From contig VWPU01008378.1 in NCBI GenBank assembly GCA_013398955.1, positions 62,001 through 126,000 of the forward strand: a stretch of 64,000 nucleotides of DNA. The letters are read 5' to 3'. The position numbers were made by a program, and so were the translations under genes. Positions 38,401 through 50,705 of the stretch are shown piece by piece; within the stretch, counting starts at the first letter, position 1, and each line of letters starts with the position of its first letter. The DNA comes from Callaeas wilsoni (lineage: Eukaryota; Chordata; Aves; Passeriformes; Callaeidae). The notes below the pieces were generated by a model. That model was not told the origin of the DNA. It saw only the letters and a list, made by a program, of their open reading frames with translations, and did not search any database.

Positions 38401-41400
38401 AGTTCTTTGCTGTTTCAGGATGCACAATCCAAGCAGGCAGATGGCATTTCACAACTCCTTTATCTCAGCGCCTGCAGATAAGCCATTCATATTCCTAAAA
38501 CTCACAGGAGCCCTGTAGAAAGCTCATATTGCTATGGAGTTCCATTTCTGGGTGCTGGATACCAACAGCAGCAAGCAGATATTAAGGCTACTCCTTTGTT
38601 ATGCTGTGAACTCCCCATTCTGGAAATTCAAGCTCTCTGATGATCACACAGCTCCCAGCAGATGAAAACAGCCACCAGCCCAGAACAGGCTGTGTTCAGT
38701 CGCTGCCTTCCCCGCTCCCATCTGCTGCGAGGAACCGAGGCGGTAATTGTGCAGAGTTACTCACACAGCCCCTCCCGTGCTCCTCGGCCCCGCTGGAGCT
38801 CCCTCTGGTCCTGGGGGAGCTGGAGAATGAACCAGAATCCACCTCAGCATCCCTGCTGCACCCGCCTGGAGCAGCCCCTGGCTGGGATGGAGCTGCCAGC
38901 CCAGCCCACTGCGTGCCTCAGGCAGCCAGAGGGGCCTTGGTGCCTTTTCCTGTGTTTTATAGACTCCCTAAAACCTTCAGCAGAAGTTTTGGATTACACT
39001 CTATTGATTCCACCAATGATTCACAGTCTACAGATTAAAACAGGCTTCTCCCGTTTCCAAGCTCAAATGGGAACAGTAAAGCTCCTCAGAGAAGAGATGA
39101 GAGGGGACAATAAACAGGCAGCAAATGAAGCAAAGCTTGGCTCACACAGTTGCCCCAGAGAGGGGAAAAATCCCTGCTGAGACAACTGGAAAGTAACTGT
39201 ATTTCTAAGGTAGCACACCATACATGGTAGAGGATCCACTAGCCCAGCTAAATAATCAGCTGGACAAGGCAGAAACATCCAGGACCTCTGAAACCGTGCG
39301 TTGGGAACATCCTGAATCAATAAAAGCAAGTGGCAGACCTTCCGTACTTTATTTTTTGTTGTTACTTTTGCCAGTCCTACAGGGAGCAGGAAAATAAGGA
39401 TAGATAACGCTGCCTAGAAACTTCCTGGCAGGGAGTGCAGTACCATGGGAACAGGGAAAGGCTGGCCTTGGAGCGGTACCAGGTGAGCCCGGGCTCTGGC
39501 AGCAGCCCCAGCCCAGCTCCCAGCACTGCTGCACGTCAGATTCTTCTGGAAACCGGGAGCAGGAGCTCTCCCTCTCCCACTCGCTCTGCCAGCAAACACA
39601 ACCTGCTAACAGCCCGGCAGGCAGCTGTGCCAGCAGATGCCCAAAAGTGGCCCTTCCCCTGGGAAATCTGCCCTCCAACGGAGGCCAGCATCACCATGGG
39701 CTTCACCTGCTTGCCCAGTTTCAGCTCAGAGTCACAGCCCTCTTTACAACATCACACTTTAATTGGTTCTTGGCTCCTTTTCCTGTTGGAAACGGTTGCC
39801 ACCATTTCCAGTTTTGTGCCTTTATCCTCTCTTACTTCTTTAAATACTTGTGCTAAGCAAGAAACTCAGTAAAAGAATCAAAGCTGTCGTTCTGTGCAGT
39901 GAAATATTTCATTTGTCTTTCTGTTCCTCATCATTCATTAATGATGCACAAACTCTCTTCCTTTCTTAATCCTTTACCCTTCTGCATCCTTTATAATTTG
40001 CAATGTACATGGACTTCTGTGTTACAAATTTTCAAAGACATCATTACTCTTTGCATTGATATGCACTGAAATAATCTTTGTACTCTATGATCAAAGACTT
40101 GCCCTATCTGGCTGCATTCATTTCCTTTCTTCCCCCTTCCCAGTCAGTCATTTTTATTTCTATTTAGTCTTGCTGCCCAAAAACAGCCATCGAATCAGAA
40201 AGCCAAGGCCACACCAAGTCATATTGGTGATGTCCTTTATTTGGATTTCCTTCCACACTGCCTTTAATACCTGGGGAGAGCTTCCCCCACACAACCCCTA
40301 AACTCAAATCCATCCTCAAAACTCTTCTGCCAGGGAAGGTCATGTTCAGATGCTGAAATTTCCTCATCACACCCAGTACTGCACTGGGTGTTTCTTCTCC
40401 AGATTTCTAATCAGGGAATTTTTTTCCATAGGCATTTTCCTTTCGGTGGTAATCTGAGTAAAGGCAGATCATAAATTAATGCCTGGACTAAAATTGGGGT
40501 GATCACCATTATTCCAGAGTTTTGCAAGGAGTACAGAAGATCATTCTGTTGGGATTTTTAGCCAGTAAAATACTGAATTTTCTTTGCAGCACTTTAACCC
40601 ATACACATTCTCAGTTTTTAATATTTATGTTCTCCTGTCATCCAATTCTGAGCAGTTCCCCTCTATTCTTTATTTCCTGAGCCTCCTGTTTCACAAAGCT
40701 GAAGTTTCCACTTCCCCCACAATTGCCTCAACATTCCTGAATTAACCCTGGATGCTGAACTTTGTCAAAACTGCTTCCTGACCCCAAGTTTTCACTCAGG
40801 AATGTTCATCTGTGCTCAGAAACATTTTTCAGCTATTTCAGGTTATATTATCCAGCCATTTGACTTCAGGGAGGAGGTTCCTGTAGTGCTTGGATGCCCT
40901 CTAGACCAATATATCTACTTTAAACAGGGGCTTTGTGGTTTATTGGTTGCTTCTGGAAAGTTTTTGTTGGTAAGATATTTGAATTGGGGACTGAAGTACA
41001 GATTTACAGGTAAACAGCACCATAATGAATGTACCAACATAAATAATCTGTTCATAAATAAGGAGAAAGTACTAAATAAACAGTATTAACTTGCAATTTA
41101 CAACTATTTTTGAAAGTCCATATAAAAAGGGCACATCTTTAATGAATGTCAGGATGCATTATTAAATATCTCAGGGACACCAGAACAAAATATGCCTGAA
41201 GAATGAACAGGAACATCAATGAAAACCTGTATCCACATGCTTTCAGCCCAAAAACATGAACCACAAAACTTGTCAATCATGTTCACAACACAGGTCTTTT
41301 GAAGATTTTTCTATCACTAACTGGTAGGTTGAACAGCTGTTAATTTTAGCAGCATTTATTCTACTTTGTTTACAGTTTTGGGGGGTTTAATGTGCTTTCA

Positions 41401-41470
41401 CACATTCAGCAACAGAGCAGCAGTGAACAGTAGCTACACTAAAATATCTCTTTATCTAAATACCACCCCA
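32450..41470. other. Unique non-coding DNA, no gene recognised
   Basis: About 9 kb without a supportable gene or clear transposon. The longer frames are 172 codons plus at 38662-39180 (ATG start), 145 codons plus at 39435-39872, 144 codons minus at 35347-35781 and 132 codons plus at 36363-36761. They overlap open frames on the other strand or in other phases, sit in GC-richer patches and show no domain. AT-rich blocks around 34640-34860 and 37430-37510 have no coding potential. Conserved non-coding elements cannot be judged without alignment. Confidence 0.6.
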
Positions 41471-41493
41471 GTGTGTATATATGATATACACAC
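41471..41493. repeat. Perfect 10-bp inverted repeat
   Basis: GTGTGTATAT (41471-41480) and ATATACACAC (41484-41493) are exact reverse complements with a 3-base spacer. The alternating purine-pyrimidine make-up suggests a microsatellite-like origin. Confidence 0.85.
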
Positions 41494-41586
41494 CTGAACC
41501 TGCCCTTGAATGCCAGTGAAATGTTATTTCATCCCCAAAAACAGGTGAAAAGCAGTCATAGCACTCATTTACACTTAAATACTGCA

Positions 41587-41641
41587 CTTATTTACACATT
41601 TCTAGTACTTATTTACACATTTCTAGTACTTATTTACACAC
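41587..41641. repeat. 21-bp tandem repeat, about 2.6 copies
   Basis: The unit CTTATTTACACATTTCTAGT plus one A starts at 41587, 41608 and 41629. A more diverged related segment lies just upstream (about 41563), so the array may once have been longer. Confidence 0.92.
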
Positions 41642-44600
41642 TGACAGTGGAAGACACTGAATAGAAAAAAAAAGGTAAAATGCTTTGATAAATTCAAACT
41701 ACTGCAGGTAGAAGTGTGCAGATTTTATTGGTGTTCTGCAGTTCTGCAGACACCTTGCAAATAGCAAGATATTAAGTCTGGCAAGAAGATTTTGCAGTGC
41801 TGGCCCTGCTGTAGAGGGTCACGAGTGTGTTGGAGACACCACAGAGATGCTTCACACTGGACAGGAGGAAAACGGATCAATTTTGGGTTGCTGCTGTGAG
41901 TCAGCACCTTCTACCAAAATAAGTCCCAGGATCAATATCCCTGGCTATTACCCTCGTGCTCATTCAGCTCTTTAAAAACAAAAAGAATGACAAATACACG
42001 GGGCAGGAGTCTCTCTGCCTGATGCAGTGCTGTGTATGATCACAATTTGATCCACCTGAGCAAGGCAAACCATGAACAGCCCCCACGAAGTCTAATATAA
42101 GCTTTAAAACTCTAGCATAACACAGAAGTAATTTTATATCCTCAAGTGCATTTAAAAAAAAAAAAAAGGTAAATAACTCCAGAAACATATACTGTAGGAT
42201 TAGAGCACCGAAAGGAGTGATTATAAAGTGGACTAATTATAAAAGGGAGAGCAAGAGAATTTAAAATATCAGTCTTTGGAGTCAGCAGCCCACAGCCATA
42301 TCATGCCCTTGGCCAAGCAAGTTAACTGCAGTGAGAGCACTCCACAGGCTTTTATGGCAAAATTAACTCAAAAAAAAAAAAAAAGAAAGAAAAAAAGGCA
42401 AACTCAAGTAGTTGTAAATGATGCTGAGCCAAAAAAGCTTTCTGGCTTTGGCACTCCTCTCTGCGAGGTCAGAGGTGGCCACAGGACCTTTATTACTGCT
42501 CAGAGTTCATTCGACTTGAATCACACATGAATGCAATCCAACAAGCTAATTAAAGACATAAAGCTTCTCTTGCACTGGATTAAGGGTTGTCATTTTTTTC
42601 CCTTTCCTGTAGGAGGATAATTTTTTACAGCCCAAAGTGAAGCTACATATTTTCACGAGACAATACAGAATGAAAAAGGGAAACAAAGAAATACATGCTC
42701 TACCAAAAGCCAATAAAAAGGAGACGGATTAGCTTTCAATCACACTGAAACAGGTCAAAGAAGTAAATCTAACTTTGCAGAGCCATAAACAAAAGATCCA
42801 TCTTTGTCTCCGTGGTTTAAATAAAAGTTTGACAAGAAAGTTAATAATATGAAAGAGAAGGGAGGATTTATAAAAATCTTTTCTTGCAGAGGTAAATAAT
42901 TGAAACAAGGCACAGAGCTCAGAAATTATTGTAGCTCCAACTTCAGCATGAAGAAAGCCCTGCTGGATTCAGCACAGTGTGCAGAATGTCAGGGGAAGCC
43001 TGACAAAGCTTCACAAAGCCAGCTCATGTAAGAATGAAGCAATTTTGGAAGTTTCCCTGTTACGAATATTAGCCAAAATTTTACCAACTGCAGCACACTG
43101 TTCAAGAAGGGGAATAAACACCAGACTGAGCCCAAAGCCTCCCTATAAACTCTCCCCTCCTTGCCTGCTCTGGAGCATCCAAACTGACCAACACTTTCAT
43201 AATCCACTTAAACCCCACTCCCCCTGGCAATAGGCCCATGGCAGAAGGGCTCTGGCGAGGAAGATCCAAGCAATGCTCAGAGCTAAAACCTCTCCCAAAA
43301 GCCCCTGGCACGCATCCTAAAGAACAAAGTTTCTAAGGAAATCACCACAGCTTCAAAAACAAAGCAAATTTCCCTGCACTGTAACTCGGGTGGTTCCTTT
43401 CCTCCTGCAATGGTGGTGCAGAAGGGTTTCTCCCTGGCTCTGTTACAGAAGCAATTGCCATAAAAACCTTTCAAAAGAGGTGTTCTCTCACCTTAAGCCC
43501 AAACTGTTCAACACTTCATTGCAAGACATAAAAAAAACCAAAAAACAAACCCAAACCTCTATCAGAAGCTCACTTAACTCATGCACTCAGGAGTTAAATG
43601 AACTGTTCACAGAAGGAATTATCCTCCCTGGACAGCCTGGGGGAGGCTTTGAAGTTGGGAAAGAAACTCGTTTCTGAACACCAGCTGGACTTTTTTAACT
43701 AGCAAATTTGCTGCTAATTCACTAGTTCAAGGCATCAGCGAGAGTTTCCTGTTTCTTGATTTCCCTTTGGCACATCACAGTTTTTTCCACTTTGGTGCTG
43801 AGGGTCTGGAGTTCATTGCTGTGCCCCCGAGGGGATGTGGTGAGGCTCACTGGGGAGAGCCAGAGGTTCTGGGGAGCCTTCTGGACTGGTTTAAAGGGAT
43901 CAAATTGACTCCTTTGATCCCAAATTTTTACCTAGGCGTTATCCCTGCCACCTCTACCTCTGCACAGCCCTAACTTTGCAGCAGGATGAGGAATAGATGC
44001 ATCCCTCAGCTGGGAGCGACTGTTCAATCTCTCTGGCTTCTGCTCTCGCAGCTTTATTCCCCCACCTTGATCAGCCGAGCCTTATTTCCTCAAAGCTGCT
44101 TAGGGCAGTATCCAACTCCCCAGAATCCTAAACTGTTGCTCAGAAATGAGTGCAGATTATTTGGCCTGTCTCCTTCCCAGCTTTGGAATGCTAAGCAAAG
44201 ATGTGAAGTGCTCATCGCCTTCATGCTGCCTCTTAGCCAAGATTGTAATTTCAAATATCTGATTATATTCCTCCCCTGATGAGTTCAAAGGAAACAAAAG
44301 GCAGCAACTAAGATGCAGGATTTAATTGCAGGAGGAAAAAAGGCTCTGAAGAAGTTTCATGCGACAGAATCAGCAACAAGTGTCATCTGCTATTAAATAA
44401 GTTGTCACATCATGGAACGTGTGCAAATGAGAAGGAGTAACTTCCACAACAAGAGGGATCTAGAATGTGATATAAGGAATGGAAATACGCACAAACTTGA
44501 GTGAAACTCTGGGTATTCAGAGCTGAGCAAACAGGTAAAGAAGAGAGGGAAACATCACTTTAGAAAGGTCAAAGACAGAAGCTGTTTGGACCCAAGTCAC

Positions 44601-45816
44601 CAGGCAAAAATAGCGAGCTTTGCTGTTGCTGAAGCCTGCTTTGGAACTCCAATTTCACCTTAAAATGCACATTTCTTCCCAAACTTTTATTTAGTACTAT
44701 GTTTAATTTTACCAGGGCTACTGTTACTATGGAGGACTGATCCAGTTAGAGAAAATAATATTTAAATAATAGCACTTGTTTACTTTAATCTCGATAGCAA
44801 ACATATTCCCAACACTGTTACTGAATCCAAAGTGGGTGATGGAGGCTGTTTTAGACACTCGAGAGTGATATTCTAGATCAGGAGAGATACAGCCTGACTG
44901 CAGAGAGCAGTGCAACAAGTCTAATCAGAGATTTCCAAACATGACATGATGGAAGATTAAAAACATTATGGGCTGTGTGCCCTGAAGAGCAGACAACTCA
45001 TGGGGGACCTCAAAGTCCTCACGCACCGCACACGGAGCAGAATATCATCTTTTTCCATACCCAGGATGGATAAGACAAGCCACTCAGTTTTCCTGACTAA
45101 TTACGAGAAGAAACATCCAGGGTAAATGTCAAGAAAACCTTTCTAACAGCAGGGATGAGGAGACAGAATAGATTAGCTGGGCATCTCTGTACCATTGGAG
45201 ATCTTTCAGAACACACTGAATAAATAGCTGTCAGGATTAATATACAGCTGATCCTGCCTTGGGGCTGATGGATGAGTTACATGACCTCTCCAACATCCTT
45301 CCACTGAGTTTCTCTTGGAACAGTTGCTCACAAAATCAGGAGCTGGATTTGATAACGGAAAGCAGCTTCCAGGATTGCTCAGGAGCGCATGAGTGGTACA
45401 AGATAAATCTCATTTTCAGGGAGCACAGAGCTGTTTGTTTCCCTGCTGTTGCAATCTCCATCTTTAAGCAGCTGGGAACACACACAGAAGTTGGGGCAAT
45501 TTCCATTATCCGGTTCAGAAGTCAGTTCCAAAGGGTGGTAAATTAACTGCTCTGCAATTGTGCTAAGGAACATTTCAGCAAAGATACATCTGTTAAAAGC
45601 ACCCTTGAAAGGCAGAGACCTTTAAATCTCTGAAGTTGTCCCTTTGAAAGACTTAATTTCTGCAGAAGTGATAAAGGTTTAACTAACATAGCTTGATATC
45701 CAGCCTGGGAGATATTGGGGAAACAAATAAAGAGTTTAAACATCATTTTTGAGAATTAAAATGCAAGATCTCCTCCAAGTCATTCACTGGCAAGGCTCCC
45801 AAATCATTCTTGCTTA
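41642..45816. other. Unique non-coding DNA with A-runs
   Basis: No gene recognised. Frames reach 97 codons without domains. A runs of 14 to 15 bases occur at 42154-42167 and 42370-42384. Confidence 0.6.
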
Positions 45817-45859
45817 ATATAGAATATCTCAAGTTGGAAGGGACCCATTAGGATCAATT
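45817..45859 (-). mobile_element. CR1-type 3' tail fragment, minus strand
   Basis: A short block, AGAATATCTCAAGTTGGAAG followed by GGACCCATTAGGATCAA, resembles on the plus strand the reverse complement of a CR1 3' tail. It is close to the tail of the tRNA-derived SINE at 58256-58388. Only about 43 bp is recognisable. It may be a CR1 copy or the tail of a second, decayed SINE. Confidence 0.6.
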
Positions 45860-48800
45860 AACGTACTAGCTAAGTAAGTGAATTCTCACCTTTAATGCAG
45901 CCAGATGGTTCCCAGGAACCAGATGACTGAAAAATGGAATCTTTGGCCTTTCTGAGATCAGTTTTGGAGCTATGAGACAACATAATATCTTTATTTAAAA
46001 GGTGATCTCCACTTGTAGGAGTCATTTGTCAAAGAAAAATATTTTACAAAATGCTAGTGAAGACTTTAAAGAATCTATTTTCTAATGATTCTTGTGTAGA
46101 ACTGACCACCTGAGTCCTGAACATCGCCAGCCTGAACTCCCTCAGCAAACCTTTCAGACACTGGAAAGAAATGGGGTTTTAAGTTTCCTAAATCAATGGC
46201 CTGTGTGACTGTTAATATATCCCATTTTGTACCCCATCGAGATGATTGAGTTTTGTTAATTGGGGCTAAAATTGACTTTCAGTACTGTAAATGGAAGTAG
46301 AGCTCGGGCTCCAGAGGCACGTACAGCACGACGGGAGATTCCTGCATCCTGCGAGACACCTCTGCGCCCTCGAGCAGAAATCTAAGAGAGCTGAGCTGTC
46401 TGCAGGCTTTCAGAGCTCCTGACTGACGTGCAGGAGATGAAACACTGCCAGCATCCCTCCCTGCTCAGGCCAGGACGAGGTCCTGCCTCCGAGCCCCCTT
46501 CCCCCGGCATCGCTCCGTCGCTCTCTGAACCTATTTACAGCACCATCCCTTTTGATCACGCAGGCCATTCATCTGGAGCCCATGCAAATTAAATTAAAGC
46601 CTCAGCCTTCATCAAAGCAATCCTGGTTTGTGTTGCAGGATGTGCAGTTTGATCCTGTGGTAGCTCCAGCCTTGAATCCCTAATGCCGCTGTGCCATGAG
46701 CAGTACCTGGTGCTGCTCACCCGTTTGCAGGCAGCTCCTGGAGCACCACAAAAGACAATTATTGCAGGTTTTTTGGTCTTGGTTGCTACTCCTTCAGCCA
46801 TGTGAAAGACAGAGAGAGTGGGAGATCACCTGTGCCCTGGGAATTTTGGAGTAAACCCCTGGAAAAGGAGGTTGGGGGATGCACACAGAGCGGGAACAGC
46901 AGGAAGGCACTGCAGCCCAGCAGAGATGGAGAGGTTCTGCTTGCTTGCTCACCACCTCTGCCAAAGACTCTTCTAGAAACCAAGGAAATCTCTGAATATG
47001 AAAACATGTTTCCAGAGGAAAACCAGCCTAAAGGTTTTTACACAAGCAAACTTGGTCTGTTGGGGAAGTTCCCACTGGGACTCCACGCCCTCCTCATTTC
47101 CTCTCCCCATGCCAACAGTCTGTGTTGGTGAGGAGTAACTGCCATGAAAGAATAAAAACCCAAACTTCACAATTACTTGAAATCTTTGCAAAAACAACTT
47201 TTTCTTCTCCCCCAGTAAAGATATTACAAAACCCAGTGTCAGTAGCTGTTCCAAGAATCAGCAGAAGTGCCAGTGGCAAAAGTTCATGCAAAAAGCTCAG
47301 TTGTTACCTCTTTATGAGAAATTGCACAATGAGAAACATTGGCCAGTCTGGTACAGAGACAGTGACAGCAGTAGGTAAAGATCCTCTCCCAAATCCCAGT
47401 TTTACCCAGTATTTTACCCTGCATTCCTCACCAGAAGGGAATGGTCACATAAGCTGCTTTCCAGAGCAGCTTGTTGACTAACAGCTGGTTGAGGATAAGG
47501 TGATGCTGGGCAGCGGCTTTGCGACTTCACCTTCGGGCTGCAGATCTCATCTGAGCTACAAATCCCCTTTGGAAACCTAACGATTTTACCTCCACTAGTT
47601 CACTTAGCTCACTAAACTGTATTTTCTGTCCTTGCTTTCCAAGAGAGGAAAGAAAAAAAGTCATGAAATTCAACACATTAAACCCTCCAAGTACATTAGA
47701 AGCATAATGCAAACTCACACATCCCAAGTTTTGTTCTAGTCAGGGTTTTCAGAGTAGCACAGCACTGTTTTATGCAGCTCATGGCCCCAACCAGTGCTTT
47801 TGAAGTTACTCTAGCTTATCAGTTAAATATGCATTGATTTTATTATTTATTCTTTAAAGGGATGTATTATTAATTAGGCAACAGAACAGAGCAGCTTCCC
47901 TGGAATTACTCCAGTCTGTGACTGAAAAACATATGCAAGGTGCCATCCAGAACAAAACCCCCTGGAAGCTCAAGGAGGACTTCACACAGCAAGTTCAGCA
48001 TCCAGCCTTTCAAAAATAATGGATTGGGGCACAACTTCTTCTCTTTCCAGTTTATGCTGGGCACAGCAGAGCAGCTCAGGAGAGCTATTATGGACAGGGG
48101 ACTCTCTACCTTGTCTCTACAAGTTAAAAGTAGCACAGGGACTGCTTGTGGGGGTGCCCAAACAAACTCAATCCCCATCTTCTCACATCCAAAACTCAGA
48201 TTCCCCTTGATGGACTCATGGCCTGCAGTGAAGATGCCAAGCCCCGCCTGACATCACCACACAGCAGAGTAATGATGCTGCTGGGAACAAGTCCGTGGTC
48301 CAGGGCACTTCAAAGACCAAATGAGTCCACAAAGTCTCAGGTGCCCAGACTCAGGATGAGACTGGTCAAATTATCCCTTAGGCTTCTCTTTAGAGAGCTG
48401 AGCTCTTAAAACCCATCTGTTGTTATTTCACAGAATTAGGGATTTTTATCCCCCAATTTACCACCCCCCACATCAGACACCTGTGGTGCAGAGCAGGGAG
48501 GGCTCCAGATAAAAACTTCCCTGCACAAACCTCGGATTTTTTGTTTCCAGCTGACTGAGCCCCAGAGCACCCAGATGTGCTCCACGAGCTCTCCTAAATG
48601 TCACATCTCTCTGACAGGTGTTGGAAGTAATTCAGCAAACTTGCATTAAGGCAACTTTAAAGCAAGAGGCCTCTGGGCTAAATAAAAAAAAAATAAATAA
48701 AAAAAAAAAATCCATAGGTGAGCATAGAGAAGCTGACATAGCTCTTCTGTTGGGCTGGCCATTTCACCTTCCTTCCTCCCTCTCTCTTTACTTTTCCCTT

Positions 48801-50519
48801 CCACAGGGACTCAGGCATTAGGCTGAGTGTTGAGCTGTCGGTTCAGATTTTCAGCCTTAAGAGATGAATTCCCCTCCTGACTCGAGCCGTGCCCGCACTC
48901 ACCCCCTGCAATTGTGTGTGTGTAGTTAATCATATGCAGCTACACTGAACCTGATTGTTAAAAGGCTGAGTAAATATAACTACACCCTCGTTATCTTGTT
49001 TAAAGGTAGGAAGATTAATTTGAATTCTAACTGGAAATACTGATTCAATGAATAAGCCTGAAATGTAGCAGTTTTCAATTACACTAAGAAATTGGTCTTT
49101 TGAATTTTCAAATTATGCAAGGCAAAGCAAGTTCACTTTAATCTATACATGGGGATATATTTGCCGTCTTCACAGTGCTGCGTGTCAGTGGGCAAGAGCT
49201 GAAAGGGAGTGAAAAATCCTAACGTTGGCTGTTGGTGCCCTCCAGGGGCCTGGCCAGGTATAAATTTCAGCCGAAACAGAATTTTTGAGCATTCAACATA
49301 CACAATAAATATTGCATATTATTACCCTGCTTTAAAAGGGGGTGAGGGCCATTTCTCATGGTACTCTCAGCAGACAGTTGCTCTCCACATTCCCACAGAC
49401 ATTGATCAAACAGGAGCAAGGGAGGGATGCATTTACTTTTGACTACTTCCAGCTTCCCTGCCTGGATTCCTAAGAAAAAAAGGTTTATACCCAATAACAA
49501 ACCTGAAGGGCAAATAGAGGTGGGAAAAACTCAGCCTCATAACTTCAAGCCACGATGTGAGTTCTATTTAAGTCCATTTTTGCTTGCATGCTTACTCCAG
49601 CTTCACCAACAGCTAATATCCAGTGGTTTTACACCCTCTGGGACAGGACAGAAAGCATTCCTCTGCCTCACAGATTGCAGGTGAGTTTCTTAGAGCAGGG
49701 ACTATTAATTCCCATTTCTCCTTGCCATCCCATAATAGCTGCCACAAGCCCAGACAACAGAGAGGAAAAGGAACGCAAACAAACTAAAAAACAAACTAGC
49801 AGTGTCCAACAGCAGTCCACACAAGCCCAGAAGATAATGTGTGAATAACCTGCAGCACAGAGCCCCCTGATCCAGAGTTTTCCTGGAATGAATGGAGCTC
49901 CTCCTGCCGGAGCACAGGACTCCATAACTGAGTGCAGAGAGCGTGGCTGGCAGGAGGGGGCTTATCAGGGCACAGCTGTGTTGGAATTTCTCCCCCTAAA
50001 CACTGCTGTACTTTTGGAAGGCATCACATCAAAATAAGGCTGGCACTGCTGTCCAGTCTCACCTGCAAGAGTAGCTACAGCTTTATGGATACTTCCTCTG
50101 TCAAATTAAAACTCCAAGTTTTTGGTGTACTAAAAGTGTCCTCTAAATCCACATCTCCCTTCTTCACCTCACAGCATAAATTATCCAATAAAAGTCATAG
50201 TTGTGGAAAGCTCCTCTTCCATTGAAGCAGGATGTAGAAGAATGGCTCTCTGAGCAAGGACATGCAGAGCTAAGCTACGTGCACAACCCAGGTTTCAGTA
50301 ATTGTTGAACAGTTTCTCACAGAAAATGGATACTGGGAGCAGTTTCTCATGAGAGCTGCTCATTGGACTGTCAACAACCCAAGCCTCAGCAACCCTGATT
50401 AGCCTGAATAAGCAAGAAAGACAAAACAAAGTCACTGGTAGGAAAGTAACAAGATGGGAAGACAGGATGAGAAAACAGGAGCATGGAACCACAAGAAAAG
50501 AATAGAGAAAAAGCATGAC
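45860..50519. other. Unique non-coding DNA, no gene recognised
   Basis: Frames reach 119 codons (47122-47481 plus) without domains. An octamer-like ATGCAAAT followed by AT-rich homeodomain-type sequence lies at 46582-46600. An A-rich tract with TAAA interruptions lies at about 48680-48710. The weak CpG cluster at 46300-46530 is listed separately. Confidence 0.6.
46300..46530. promoter_or_regulatory. Weak CpG-rich cluster
   Basis: I count about 14 CpGs in roughly 230 bp, including a tight group ATCGCTCCGTCGC near 46509-46521. This is clearly denser than flanking DNA but much smaller than the 12681-13150 island. It could be a minor regulatory region or a chance GC-rich patch. Confidence 0.35.
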
Positions 50520-50705
50520 TGTTTAGTTATAGCCAACCTGTATTAATTACTATACGCGTAATAATAGCTATTATCCAATCCTAAGTTGCTAAGTGGCTTG
50601 TGAAAAAGCTGACTAACGTATATAACCAGGACTATAATAATCAATAAAAGGAGTTCCACCAATAACTCTATGAGTATGTGTGGTTCATCTCAGCAACTCT
50701 CCACA
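50520..50705 (+). mobile_element. Probable solo LTR of an endogenous retrovirus
   Basis: A compact region carries LTR signals in the correct order: CCAAT (50575-50579), a TATATAA box (about 50619-50625), an AATAAA polyadenylation signal (50643-50648) and a terminal CA after CTCTCCACA (50705). A possible TG start is at 50520, but the true left edge may lie further upstream. I found no matching target-site duplication, no primer-binding site after the right edge, and no gag, pol or env remnant nearby, so it would be a solo LTR. The overall look resembles songbird LTR sequences, but the family was not identified. Confidence 0.6.

Noticed and set aside
38662..39180. 172-codon plus-strand frame with ATG
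   Set aside because: No domain, and other open frames overlap it in another phase. A stop-poor GC-rich patch explains it.
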